Shown here piece after piece: positions 36,021 to 45,192 of a stretch of DNA of 64,000 nucleotides (positions are counted from its first letter, which is position 1; each line of letters begins with the position of its first letter). Below the pieces are notes generated by a model that was given only the letters and a program-made list of their open reading frames with translations, made no database searches and had not been told where the DNA came from. The DNA is from Phreatobacter oligotrophus (lineage in GTDB: Bacteria > Pseudomonadota > Alphaproteobacteria > Rhizobiales > Phreatobacteraceae). The stretch spans positions 310,001 to 374,000 of the forward strand of contig NZ_PZZL01000001.1 in assembly GCF_003046185.1 (NCBI RefSeq), read 5' to 3'. The position numbers and the translations under genes are program-made.

Positions 36021-37003
36021 AGGCCTACCGCTCCCTCCTCATCGTCATCGTCGCCCTGGCGGCGCTGCCGCTGGCCGTCCCGCTGCTGGTCGGCGCCGGC
36101 CTCTTTGCCGGCCCCAACACCTTCTACAACCTGATGATCTTCATCCTGATCATCACCCTTGCCGCCCAGGGCTGGAACATTGCCGGCGGCTATGGCGGCC
36201 AGTTCTCCTTCGGCCACGCCGCCTTCTTCGGCACCGGCGCCTATGTCCAGGCGGTCCTTCAGACGCGCTACGGCGTCAATGCCTGGGTGGCGCTGCCGCT
36301 GGCTATGATCCTCGGCGGCCTCGTCGGCGCGGTCATCGGCACGCTCGCCTTCCGCGCCCGGCTGCGCGGCTCCTATTTCGCGCTGGTGACGCTCGCCTTC
36401 GCCGAGGTCTTCCGCATCCTCGCCAACGCCACCCCGATCACCGGCGGCGCGGCAGGCACGCTGGTGCCGCTGAAGATCGGCTTCGGTCAGATGCAATTCG
36501 CAACGCCGACAGCCTTCTTCTATCTCGCCCTCGCCTTCGTCGCGGTCGTGCTCCTGTTCAACCGCGCGCTCGAACGTTCGCGCTTCGGCGCCTGGCTGGT
36601 GGCCGTGCGCGAGAACGAGGATGCCGCCCGGGCGCTCGGCGTCGATACGCTCAAGGTGAAGCTCAAGGCGATCACCCTCTCGGCCGCGATCACCGCGGCG
36701 GCAGGGGCGCTCTACACCCAGAAGTTCCTCTATATCGACGCCAACATCGCCTATGGCGCCTGGATCTCGGTCGAGGCTCTGCTCGCCCCGATCGTCGGCG
36801 GCATTGGCACGGTGCTCGGGCCCCTCATCGGCGCCGTGGCCCTGATCGGCCTCGGCGAGGCCGCCAAGACCGCCATCCATGCCGCCTTCGGTTCGGCCGT
36901 GCCCGGCGTCGACCTCGTCGTCTACGGCGTGCTGCTGATCGTCGTCATCGCCTTCGCGCCGCGCGGGCTCCTCGGTCTCGTCACCAAGAGGGGAGGGCGC
37001 TGA
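36017..37003 (+). CDS. livM: Liv-type ABC transporter permease (LivM)
   Basis: Second permease, 328 residues, about ten hydrophobic segments. It shows GWNIAGGYGGQFSFGHAAFFGTGAY and the cytoplasmic coupling segment RSRFGAWLVAVRENEDAARALGVD. GGIGTVLGPLIGAV lies near the C-terminus. It overlaps livH by four bases and livG by one, so the transporter genes are tightly coupled. The heterodimer with LivH forms the channel. Confidence 0.9.
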   Translation: MKAYRSLLIVIVALAALPLAVPLLVGAGLFAGPNTFYNLMIFILIITLAAQGWNIAGGYGGQFSFGHAAFFGTGAYVQAVLQTRYGVNAWVALPLAMILGGLVGAVIGTLAFRARLRGSYFALVTLAFAEVFRILANATPITGGAAGTLVPLKIGFGQMQFATPTAFFYLALAFVAVVLLFNRALERSRFGAWLVAVRENEDAARALGVDTLKVKLKAITLSAAITAAAGALYTQKFLYIDANIAYGAWISVEALLAPIVGGIGTVLGPLIGAVALIGLGEAAKTAIHAAFGSAVPGVDLVVYGVLLIVVIAFAPRGLLGLVTKRGGR

Positions 37004-37735
37004 TGCTCGACGTCCGCTCCGTCACCAAGCGCTTCGGCGGCCTCGTCGCCGTCAGCGACGTCACGCTCTCGGTGCCCGAGGGCTCGATCACCGGGCTGAT
37101 CGGCCCCAACGGCGCCGGCAAGACGACGCTGTTCACGCTGATCTCCGGCTTCCAGCAGCCGAGCGCGGGAACCGTGCATTTCCGCGGCGAGGACATCACG
37201 GGCCGGCCGCCCGAGCGCCTCGCGGTCATGGGCATCGCCCGCACCTTCCAGATCGTCCAGCCCTTCGCCGGCCTCTCGGTCGCCGAGAACATCGCGGTGG
37301 GCGCCTATCTGCGCCATGCCGGCCGGGCCGAGGCCATGGGCAAGGCCGAAGCGGTGGCGGCGATGGTCGGCCTCGCCGACCTCGAGCGGCCCGCCTCGTC
37401 CCTCACGGTTGCCGGCCGCAAGCGGCTGGAGCTCGCCCGCGCGCTCGCCACCGAGCCGCAACTCCTCCTCCTCGACGAGGTGCTGGCAGGCCTCAACCCG
37501 TCGGAGATCCGCGACATCATCCCGGTGATCCGCGCCATCCGCGATGCCGGCGTCACCATCCTGATGATCGAGCATGTCATGCAGGCCGTGATGAGCCTGT
37601 GCGAACATGTGCACGTGCTGGCGAACGGCCGGTTGATCGCCGCCGGCACGCCGGCTGAGGTGGTCGGCAATCCCGCCGTCGTCGAGGCCTATCTGGGCCA
37701 TGGCGCCGCCGGCCGCCTGCAGAAGGGGGCCGTGA

Positions 37736-37743
<8 letters not shown>
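37003..37743 (+). CDS. livG: Liv-type ABC transporter ATPase (LivG)
   Basis: ATP-binding subunit, 246 residues. Walker A GPNGAGKTT, Q-loop in GIARTFQIVQPF, Walker B LLLLDEVLAGL and the switch His in MIEHVMQ. The ABC signature is degenerate (SLTVAGRKRLELARAL rather than LSGGQ), as is common in LivG proteins. Its stop overlaps the start of livF by eight bases. Confidence 0.92.
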
Positions 37744-38449
<706 letters not shown>

Positions 38450-38459
38450 GGAACACGCC

Positions 38460-39863
38460 ATGGCCATCGTCACACCCGGCGTGAAGACCGCCACCGAGCT
38501 TGCCGCCGAGCCCCGGTCGCCCTGGCTGGGCGACTTCGCAGCCTTCGCCGCGAAGCTCACCTTCGCCGACCTGCCGGCCGAGGTGGTCGAGCGTACCAAG
38601 CGCGTCATTGCCGACAGCATCGGCGCGATCGCCGCCGGCATGGCGGAGCCGGAAATGCGGGCGCTGCTCGACCGCCTCGCACGGCTCGAGGGCACCGGCC
38701 CGACGCCGGTGATCGGTGCCGCGTTGAGCCTCTCGCCCTCCAACGCCGCCTTCATGGGCGGCATTGCCGGCACCATGCTGGAGCTCGACGAGGGCAACCA
38801 GTATGCCCGCGGCCATCCCGGCATCCATGTCGTGCCCGCCGCCCTCGCCACGGCTGCCCGCCTCGGCCGCGACGGTCGCGACCTCATCGTCGCGGTGGCG
38901 CTGGGCTACGAGATCGGCGCGCGCATCGGCATCGCCTCGAAGCTCGTCGTCACCATGCATCCGCATGGCACCTGGGGCACGGTCGGCGCAGCCCTGGCGG
39001 TTGCCAAGCTCCACAAGGCGGACGCCGCCGACATCGCCGCGACCATCAACATCGCCTCCTCGCTCGGGCTCACCACCAGCCGCAAGACCATGCTGGAAGG
39101 GGCAACGATCCGGAACAGCTATGCCGGCTTCTCCAACAAGCTCGGTCTCTGGGCCTGGGAGATGATGTCCTCGGGCCTCACGGGTGAGCGCGACGGCGTC
39201 GCCACCGTCTATGACACGGTCGCGGCCACCGACTTCCGCCCCGAGGCGATGACCGAGGACCTCGGCACCCGCTGGGAGATCGCCCGCAACTACTTCAAGC
39301 GCCACGCCGCCTGCCGCTACACCCATGCGGCGCTCGATGCGCTGGGCGAGATCCTTGAGGCCAGCGGCCCGGTCGATCCGCGCGACGTGCTGGGCATCGA
39401 CGTCGAGACCTATGTCTGGGCCGCGCAGCTCGACGATCCCGAGCCGCGCTCTATGCTGGCGGCGAAGTTCTCGCTGCCCTTCGCGCTGGCCACCACCCTC
39501 GTCAACGGTGCGGCGACCATCGCCGCCTTCCGCGACGAGGCCCGCGGCGACCGCGTCACCCGGGCGCTCGCCAACCGCGTCACCGTCACAGAGGACCCGG
39601 CGCTCACCGCGATGCTCCCCGCCGCCCGTCCGGCGCGCGTCACCCTGCGCCTCGCCGATGGCCGCAGCTTCACCGCCCTCGCCACGACCAATCGCGGCGA
39701 CACCGAAAATCCCTATTCGGCCTCCGACGTGGAGGCGAAGTTCGTCGAGATCACCGGCCCCGTCTGGGGCGAGGCCCGCGCCGGCTCCCTCTGGGCGGCC
39801 GCCATGGCCCTCGACGGCGACATGGGCCCGGCGCGCCTTCTTGCGCTCGCCGTGGTCGACTGA
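38460..39863 (+). CDS. MmgE/PrpD family protein
   Basis: 467 residues, related to 2-methylcitrate dehydratase, cis-aconitate decarboxylase and iminodisuccinate epimerase. An N-terminal helical domain contains HPGIHVVPAALATAARLGRDG and GYEIGARIG. RKTMLEGATIRNSYAGFSNKLG is a family signature, and YFKRHAACRYTHAALDAL contains the active-site His/Lys region. The start has GAGGAACACGCC before the ATG. The substrate is probably a tricarboxylate or branched dicarboxylate, acting with the lyase encoded next. Confidence 0.88.
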   Translation: MAIVTPGVKTATELAAEPRSPWLGDFAAFAAKLTFADLPAEVVERTKRVIADSIGAIAAGMAEPEMRALLDRLARLEGTGPTPVIGAALSLSPSNAAFMGGIAGTMLELDEGNQYARGHPGIHVVPAALATAARLGRDGRDLIVAVALGYEIGARIGIASKLVVTMHPHGTWGTVGAALAVAKLHKADAADIAATINIASSLGLTTSRKTMLEGATIRNSYAGFSNKLGLWAWEMMSSGLTGERDGVATVYDTVAATDFRPEAMTEDLGTRWEIARNYFKRHAACRYTHAALDALGEILEASGPVDPRDVLGIDVETYVWAAQLDDPEPRSMLAAKFSLPFALATTLVNGAATIAAFRDEARGDRVTRALANRVTVTEDPALTAMLPAARPARVTLRLADGRSFTALATTNRGDTENPYSASDVEAKFVEITGPVWGEARAGSLWAAAMALDGDMGPARLLALAVVD

Positions 39864-39875
39864 GGAGGCATGCCG

Positions 39876-40766
39876 ATGAGTTCCACCAGTCCCGCCGCGC
39901 GGCTCAAGCAGCGCCTCGACCAGCGCCCCGTCCTGCTGGCTCCCGGTGCGGTCGACCCGCTCACGGCGCAGATCGCCGTCCTCGCCGGCTTCGAGGCGCT
40001 CTACCTGACCGGTGCCGGCATCGCCTACACCCGGCTCGGCATGCCGGACATCGGCCTCACCACGATGAATGACGTCACCGATGTCATCACGCGCATCGCC
40101 GACAAGGTCTCGGTGCCGCTGATCGTCGACGGCGATACCGGCTTCGGCAATGCCCTCAATGTCCAGCGCACCGTGCGCAACTTCGAGCGGGCCGGCGCTG
40201 CCGCGATCCAGCTCGAGGACCAGACCTTCCCCAAGCGCTGCGGCCACCTGCGCGGCAAGGCCGTGGTGCCGGCCGAGGAGATGGTCGGCAAGATCAAGGC
40301 GGCGGTGGATGCCCGCCAGAACGGCCTGCTGGTCATCGGCCGCACCGATGCCGGCGCCGTCGAGGGCTTCGACCGAGCCTTCGAGCGCGCCGAGCTTTAT
40401 GCGGAGGCTGGCGCCGATCTCATCTTCGTCGAGGCGCCGCGCACCCGCGAGGAACTCGCCTCCGTGCCGCAGCGGCTCGGCAAGCTGCGCCCGCTCATGG
40501 CCAACATGGTCGAGGGCGGCCGCACGCCGATGACCCCGGTCGCCGACCTCGAGGCCATGGGCTTCAGCCTCGTCGTCTTCTCCGCCGGCGTCGTCCGCGC
40601 CATGGCCAAGACCGCCCGCCGCTTCTACGACACGCTGCGCGCGGAAGGGACGAGCGACTCGATCCGCGAGGACATGTACGACTTCGATGAACTGGCCGAC
40701 ATCGTCGGCACCAGCGACCTGCTCACCATCGGCAAGCGCTACGACACGACCGGGGGTGAGGCGTGA
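39876..40766 (+). CDS. Isocitrate lyase/PEP mutase-family lyase
   Basis: 296-residue TIM-barrel enzyme that cleaves or forms a C–C bond next to a carboxylate through a magnesium enolate. DGDTGFGNALN contains the metal-binding Asp, and EDQTFPKRCGHL is the catalytic Cys loop found in lyases (2-methylisocitrate, dimethylmalate and oxaloacetate-type enzymes), not in true PEP mutases. GAGGAGG lies 7 bases before ATG 39876 but only 1 base before ATG 39870, so 39876 is chosen. It overlaps hyuB by four bases. Confidence 0.87.
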   Translation: MSSTSPAARLKQRLDQRPVLLAPGAVDPLTAQIAVLAGFEALYLTGAGIAYTRLGMPDIGLTTMNDVTDVITRIADKVSVPLIVDGDTGFGNALNVQRTVRNFERAGAAAIQLEDQTFPKRCGHLRGKAVVPAEEMVGKIKAAVDARQNGLLVIGRTDAGAVEGFDRAFERAELYAEAGADLIFVEAPRTREELASVPQRLGKLRPLMANMVEGGRTPMTPVADLEAMGFSLVVFSAGVVRAMAKTARRFYDTLRAEGTSDSIREDMYDFDELADIVGTSDLLTIGKRYDTTGGEA

Positions 40767-42415
40767 GCCTCGATCCGGTCACGCTCGCGGTCCTCAAGGG
40801 CCGGCTCGAGCAGATTGCCGACGAGATGGACGCGACGCTCTATCGCTCGGCCTTCAACCCGATCATCGCCGAGGCGCGCGACGCCTGCCACGGCCTCTAT
40901 CACCGGGAGACCGGCGACACGCTCGTGCAGGGCACCAAGGGCCTGCCGATCTTCGTCGGCGCCATGGCCTTCGCGGTGAAGGCGGTGATCGAGAAGGTGA
41001 AGGCGCAAGGGGGCCTCAAGCCAGGCGACACCTTCATCTTCAACGACCCCTATGCGGGCGGTACGCACCTGAACGACTTCCGCCTGGTGCGGCCGGTCTT
41101 CCGCGACGGGGCGCTGTTCTGCTGGCTCGCCTCCGCCGGCCATTGGCTGGATGTCGGAGGCAATGTGCCCGGCGGCTACAATCCGGTCGCGACGGAAAGC
41201 TTCCAGGAGGGCGTGCTCATCCCCGTGGTGAAGCTCATCGCCGGTGGTGAGACGCGCCAGGACGTGCTCGACATCCTCGCGGCCAATTCGCGCCTGCCCA
41301 ACTCCAACTGGGGTGACCTCAATGGCCAGCTCAACGCCCTCGACCTCGGCGAGAAGCGGCTGCAGGCGCTGCTTGGCGACTATGGCCAGGCGGTCATCGA
41401 GGAGGCCTTCGACGCCTTCTCGGCCCGCGCCGAGGCGCTGATGCGCGAGGCCATCGCGGCGCTGCCCGATGGCACCTATGCCTTCGAGGACTATCTCGAC
41501 AATGACGGCATCGTCGACGAGCGGCTCACCGTCGCCCTCGACCTGACCATCTCCGGCGAGACGATGGTGCTGGACTTCTCGCGCTCATCGCCGCCCTGCG
41601 CCGGGCCGATCAACATCTCGACGCCAACCACGATCGCCGCCTGCTACGTGGCGCTGAAGCACGTCTTCACCGACGTGCCGGCCAATGCCGGCTGCCTCAA
41701 GCCCATCACCTTCGTGGTCCCTGACACTACCCTCTTGGGCGCCAAGGCCCCCAAGCCCATGGCCGGCTATACCGAGACCATCCTGCGCCTCATCGGCGTG
41801 GTCTTCGGCGCGCTTGCCAAGGCGGTGCCTGAGCGGGCGACGGCCGGACCCTTCGGCACGATCAACGCGCTCTCCATGGCCGGCCACCGCGCCAATGGCA
41901 GCCGCTGGGTCATGTTCAACTTCTTCGGCGGCGGTCTCGGCGGCAATCCCGAGAGCGACGGCCTCAACCACGCCAACAATCCGATCTCGACGGCCACCAT
42001 GCCGCCGGTCGAGATCCTCGAGGCAGCATATCCCGTCATGTTCACGCAGTGGGCGCTTCGCCCGGATTCCGGCGGCGAGGGGGCCCATCGCGGCGGCCTC
42101 GGCGCCATCTACGAGATCGAGGTGCTCGATGACCGCGGGGCCGAGGTCTTCCTCCTTGGCGAGCGCGGCCGCTATGCGCCCTTCGGCGTCAATGGCGGCG
42201 GGGCAGGGGCCCTCAACCGCTTCTCCTGGACCGATGGCAAGACCACCGGAACCCCGCCCATGGCCTCCAAGGTCACCGGCGTGAAGCTGCCCCAGGGCGG
42301 CCGCGTCCGCCTGGAAACGCCCGGCGGCGGCGGCTTCGGCGATCCCGCCTCCCGTGACCCGGCCGCGCGCGAGCGCGACCTGCGCCTCGGCTATGTCACG
42401 GGAGCCAAGGCATGA
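40763..42415 (+). CDS. hyuB: Hydantoinase/oxoprolinase B subunit
   Basis: 550-residue HyuB-family subunit. Together with HyuA it forms ATP-dependent enzymes such as N-methylhydantoinase, 5-oxoprolinase, caprolactamase or acetophenone carboxylase. Visible marks: IADEMDATLYRSAFNPIIAEARDACHGLYH, FNDPYAGGTHLNDFRLVRPVF and SAGHWLDVGG, with conserved metal-binding Asp/His, and GGGGFGDP near the end. The GTG start overlaps the previous stop (GTGA). The substrate cannot be read from the sequence. Confidence 0.9.
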   Translation: MSLDPVTLAVLKGRLEQIADEMDATLYRSAFNPIIAEARDACHGLYHRETGDTLVQGTKGLPIFVGAMAFAVKAVIEKVKAQGGLKPGDTFIFNDPYAGGTHLNDFRLVRPVFRDGALFCWLASAGHWLDVGGNVPGGYNPVATESFQEGVLIPVVKLIAGGETRQDVLDILAANSRLPNSNWGDLNGQLNALDLGEKRLQALLGDYGQAVIEEAFDAFSARAEALMREAIAALPDGTYAFEDYLDNDGIVDERLTVALDLTISGETMVLDFSRSSPPCAGPINISTPTTIAACYVALKHVFTDVPANAGCLKPITFVVPDTTLLGAKAPKPMAGYTETILRLIGVVFGALAKAVPERATAGPFGTINALSMAGHRANGSRWVMFNFFGGGLGGNPESDGLNHANNPISTATMPPVEILEAAYPVMFTQWALRPDSGGEGAHRGGLGAIYEIEVLDDRGAEVFLLGERGRYAPFGVNGGGAGALNRFSWTDGKTTGTPPMASKVTGVKLPQGGRVRLETPGGGGFGDPASRDPAARERDLRLGYVTGAKA

Positions 42416-44457
42416 CCACGCTCGTTGGCGTCGATGTCGGCGGCACCTTCACCGACCTGTTCTTTCTCGACGAGGCGGCGGGCACGTTCCGCACCGCCAA
42501 GGTCCCCTCGAACCGTGGCGACGAGGCTGTCGGCTTCCTCGAGGGCCTGAAGACCTTCGGGGCGCTCTCCGCGCTCGGCTCCATCGTCCATGGCACGACG
42601 GTCGGCACCAATGCGCTGCTGGAGCGCAAGGGCGCGCGTATCGGTGTCATCACCACGGCGGGCTTCCGCGACGTGCTGGAGATGCGCCGCCGCGACCGCG
42701 CCAACACCTGGGGCCTGTGGGGCGACTTCACCCCCGTCGCCGACCGTGACCTGCGCGTCGAGGTGACCGAGCGCACGCTGGCCGATGGCACGGTGCGAGA
42801 GGCCGTCGATCCGGCCGAGGTGGCTACTGCCGCCAAGCGTCTGGTCGAGGCCGGCGCCACCGCGCTCGCCATCATCTTCATCAACGCCTATGCCAATCCC
42901 GCCAACGAGCGTGCGGCGGCGGCTGCGGCCCGCGCCGTCTGGCCAAACGACCATGTCTCGGTCTCCTCGGAGATCCTGCCTGAGATCCGCGAGTTCGAGC
43001 GGGCCTCGACCACGGCGCTCAACGCCTATCTCCAGCCCGTCGTCGGCTCCTACCTCGCCAAGCTCGAGGCAGCGCTCGCCAGCGAGGCCTTCACCGGCGC
43101 CTTCCACATCGTCCAGTCGAATGGCGGCGTCATGTCGACGGCGACCGCGCGGCGCCTTCCCGTTCGCACGGCGCTGTCGGGACCGGCTGCCGGCGTCATT
43201 GCTGCTGCGGCCATCTCCACCGCGGCCGGCTATCCCGACATCATCACCGGTGATCTTGGCGGCACCTCCTTCGACGTCTCGCTGATCGCGGGCGGCGAGG
43301 CGGCGCTGGCGGCGCAGACCACCATCGATTTCGGCCTGGTCATCCGCTCGCCGATGATCGAGATCACCACGATCGGCGCCGGCGGCGGGTCCATCGCCCG
43401 CGTCGACCGCGGCGGCTTCCTCGAGGTCGGTCCTGAAAGCGCGGGATCGCGCCCCGGTCCCGTCGCCTATGGCCAGGGCAATGACCGCCCGACCCTCACC
43501 GACGCGAACATCGTCCTCGGCCGCATCAATGCCGACCGTCCCATCGGCGGCAAGCTGAAGCGGCTCGATGTCGAGGCGGCGCGGCAGGCGCTGGCCAGGC
43601 ATGTCGGCGATCGCCTCGGCCTGTCGCCGGAAGAGGCTGCGGAAGCCGTTGTGCGCGTCGCCGATGCCCGCATGGCCGGCGCCATCCGCCTCGTCTCGGT
43701 GGAGCGCGGCCATGATCCCGCGCGCTTCGCCTTCGTGCCCTTCGGCGGCGGCGGCGCGCTCCATGCCGGCGCGATGATCGCCGATATCGGTCTGAAGGCG
43801 GCCCTCGTGCCGCGCTTCCCCGGCGTGACATCGGCCATGGGCTGCGTCATGGCGGACATCCGCCACGACCAGGTGCAGACGCTGAACCTGATCCTCGACG
43901 GCCTCGACGCGACCGCCCTGGACCGCCGCATGGCGGAGGAGGGGGCTGCCGCCCATGCGGTGGTTGCCGGCGCCGGGCTCACCGTCGGGCGGATCGACGT
44001 CACCTACGAACTCGACATGCACTATCTCGGCCAGACGCACACGGTCGCCGTGCCGCTTCCCGTCACGCTGGCGAACGGCACGACGGGTGTGACCGAGGCC
44101 ATCGTCCGCGCCGCCTTCGAGGCCGCCTATTCGCGCGCCTTCTCGCGGCTGTTGCCGGGTCTCGGCATCCGCATCGTCAACCTGCGCACGACGGCCATCG
44201 GCCGCCGACCGCCCATCGACCTGACGACGCTCGCGCCTGCGGCCACCGCCACGCTCGAGGGCGCCCGCACCGGCGCCCGCAAGGTCTGGTTCGGCGGCTG
44301 GCAGGAGGCTGCCGTCTTCGCCCGCCTCGACTTGCCGGTCGGCGCGGTGGTCGAGGGCCCGGCCGTGCTGGAACAGCCGGACGCGACCATCCTCGTGCCG
44401 CCCGGCCAGCGCGGCCGTGTCGATGCCTTCGGCAACATCGTCCTGGAGCGCGTCTGA
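42412..44457 (+). CDS. hyuA: Hydantoinase/oxoprolinase A subunit
   Basis: 681-residue ASKHA-fold ATPase subunit. It shows GVDVGGTFTDLFF (phosphate 1 loop), IVHGTTVGTNALLERKG, SGPAAGVIAA, GDLGGTSFDVSLI and IGAGGGSIARVD. It activates the amide or carbonyl by phosphorylation for HyuB to complete ring opening or carboxylation. ATGA overlap with hyuB indicates translational coupling. No gamma-subunit gene of the acetone or acetophenone carboxylase type is present, which favours an amide or lactam hydrolase. Confidence 0.9.
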   Translation: MTTLVGVDVGGTFTDLFFLDEAAGTFRTAKVPSNRGDEAVGFLEGLKTFGALSALGSIVHGTTVGTNALLERKGARIGVITTAGFRDVLEMRRRDRANTWGLWGDFTPVADRDLRVEVTERTLADGTVREAVDPAEVATAAKRLVEAGATALAIIFINAYANPANERAAAAAARAVWPNDHVSVSSEILPEIREFERASTTALNAYLQPVVGSYLAKLEAALASEAFTGAFHIVQSNGGVMSTATARRLPVRTALSGPAAGVIAAAAISTAAGYPDIITGDLGGTSFDVSLIAGGEAALAAQTTIDFGLVIRSPMIEITTIGAGGGSIARVDRGGFLEVGPESAGSRPGPVAYGQGNDRPTLTDANIVLGRINADRPIGGKLKRLDVEAARQALARHVGDRLGLSPEEAAEAVVRVADARMAGAIRLVSVERGHDPARFAFVPFGGGGALHAGAMIADIGLKAALVPRFPGVTSAMGCVMADIRHDQVQTLNLILDGLDATALDRRMAEEGAAAHAVVAGAGLTVGRIDVTYELDMHYLGQTHTVAVPLPVTLANGTTGVTEAIVRAAFEAAYSRAFSRLLPGLGIRIVNLRTTAIGRRPPIDLTTLAPAATATLEGARTGARKVWFGGWQEAAVFARLDLPVGAVVEGPAVLEQPDATILVPPGQRGRVDAFGNIVLERV

Positions 44458-45053
44458 TGGACCTGTCCCGTACCGCCCTGCTGATCTGCGACCTGCAGAA
44501 CGACTTCCTCCATCCCGACGGCGCCTATGGCCGGGCCGGCCAGTCAGCGCCCGAGATCGCGGCGCTGCCCGCCCGGCTGAAGCCACTGGCCGACAGGATC
44601 CGCACCGGTGGCGGCTGGATCGTCTCGACGCATTTCACCCTGGTGCCGGGCAAGGGCGGCGAGCCCTTCATCTCGGACCACCTGAAGAAGCTGCGGCCGT
44701 TCCTCCGGAAGGGCGACTTCGTGCCGGGCTCCTGGGGGCACGACACGGTGGATGTGCTCCAGCCGATGGACATCAAGGTGGAGAAGGTCGCCTATTCCGC
44801 CTTCTACATGTCGCGGCTCGAATGGGTGCTGAAGAAGGCCGGCATCGACCATCTGCTGGCCTGCGGCATCGTCACCAATGGCGGCGTCGCCTCGACGGTG
44901 CGAGACGCCCATGTCCGCGATTTCCACGTGACCGTGATCGAGGACGGCTGCGCCGCCTTCTCGCCGAAGGTGCATGAAGAGGCCATTGCGGGCCTGCGGC
45001 CAGTGGCGCGGATCGCGACGGTGGCGGAGCTGCTGGCGGAGATCGGCGGGTGA
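44457..45053 (+). CDS. Isochorismatase-fold hydrolase lacking the nucleophilic Cys
   Basis: 198-residue cysteine-hydrolase superfamily protein. Catalytic Asp12 (LLICDLQNDF) and Lys110 (VEKVAYSAF) are kept, but the nucleophile position in GIVTNxCVxxT reads GIVTNGGVAST, so Gly143 replaces Cys. Isochorismatases such as PhzD and EntB also lack the Cys and hydrolyse vinyl ethers by acid–base chemistry; amidases need it. It is therefore probably not a carbamoyl amidase, despite the hydantoinase neighbours. The ATG shares one base with the hyuA stop. Confidence 0.82.
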   Translation: MDLSRTALLICDLQNDFLHPDGAYGRAGQSAPEIAALPARLKPLADRIRTGGGWIVSTHFTLVPGKGGEPFISDHLKKLRPFLRKGDFVPGSWGHDTVDVLQPMDIKVEKVAYSAFYMSRLEWVLKKAGIDHLLACGIVTNGGVASTVRDAHVRDFHVTVIEDGCAAFSPKVHEEAIAGLRPVARIATVAELLAEIGG

Positions 45054-45083
45054 GGTCTCGCCGGTCCGCGGCAAGGCGCAACT

Positions 45084-45172
45084 GCGTCCTTCGAGGCTCG
45101 GCCATCGTGACTGCCAGACGCAACATTCCTCATCCTGAGGTGCGAGGGCTTTGCCCGAGCCTCGAAGGACGC
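45084..45172. repeat. Palindromic intergenic repeat, Bradyrhizobium-like
   Basis: Arms GCGTCCTTCGAGGCTCGG (45084–45101) and its exact reverse complement (45155–45172) enclose an inner palindrome CCTCATCCTGAGG (45128–45140). Elements with CCTCATCCTGAGG and TCGAAGGACG are dispersed in many Hyphomicrobiales genomes. It lies inside the catabolic operon, before the flavoprotein gene. Confidence 0.8.
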
Positions 45173-45192
45173 CCTTCATCGGTGCCATCGCC

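Noticed and set aside
40763-44457. Acetone or acetophenone carboxylase
   Set aside because: HyuA/HyuB match that superfamily, but no gamma/epsilon subunit gene is present and the neighbours point to amide or lactam chemistry.
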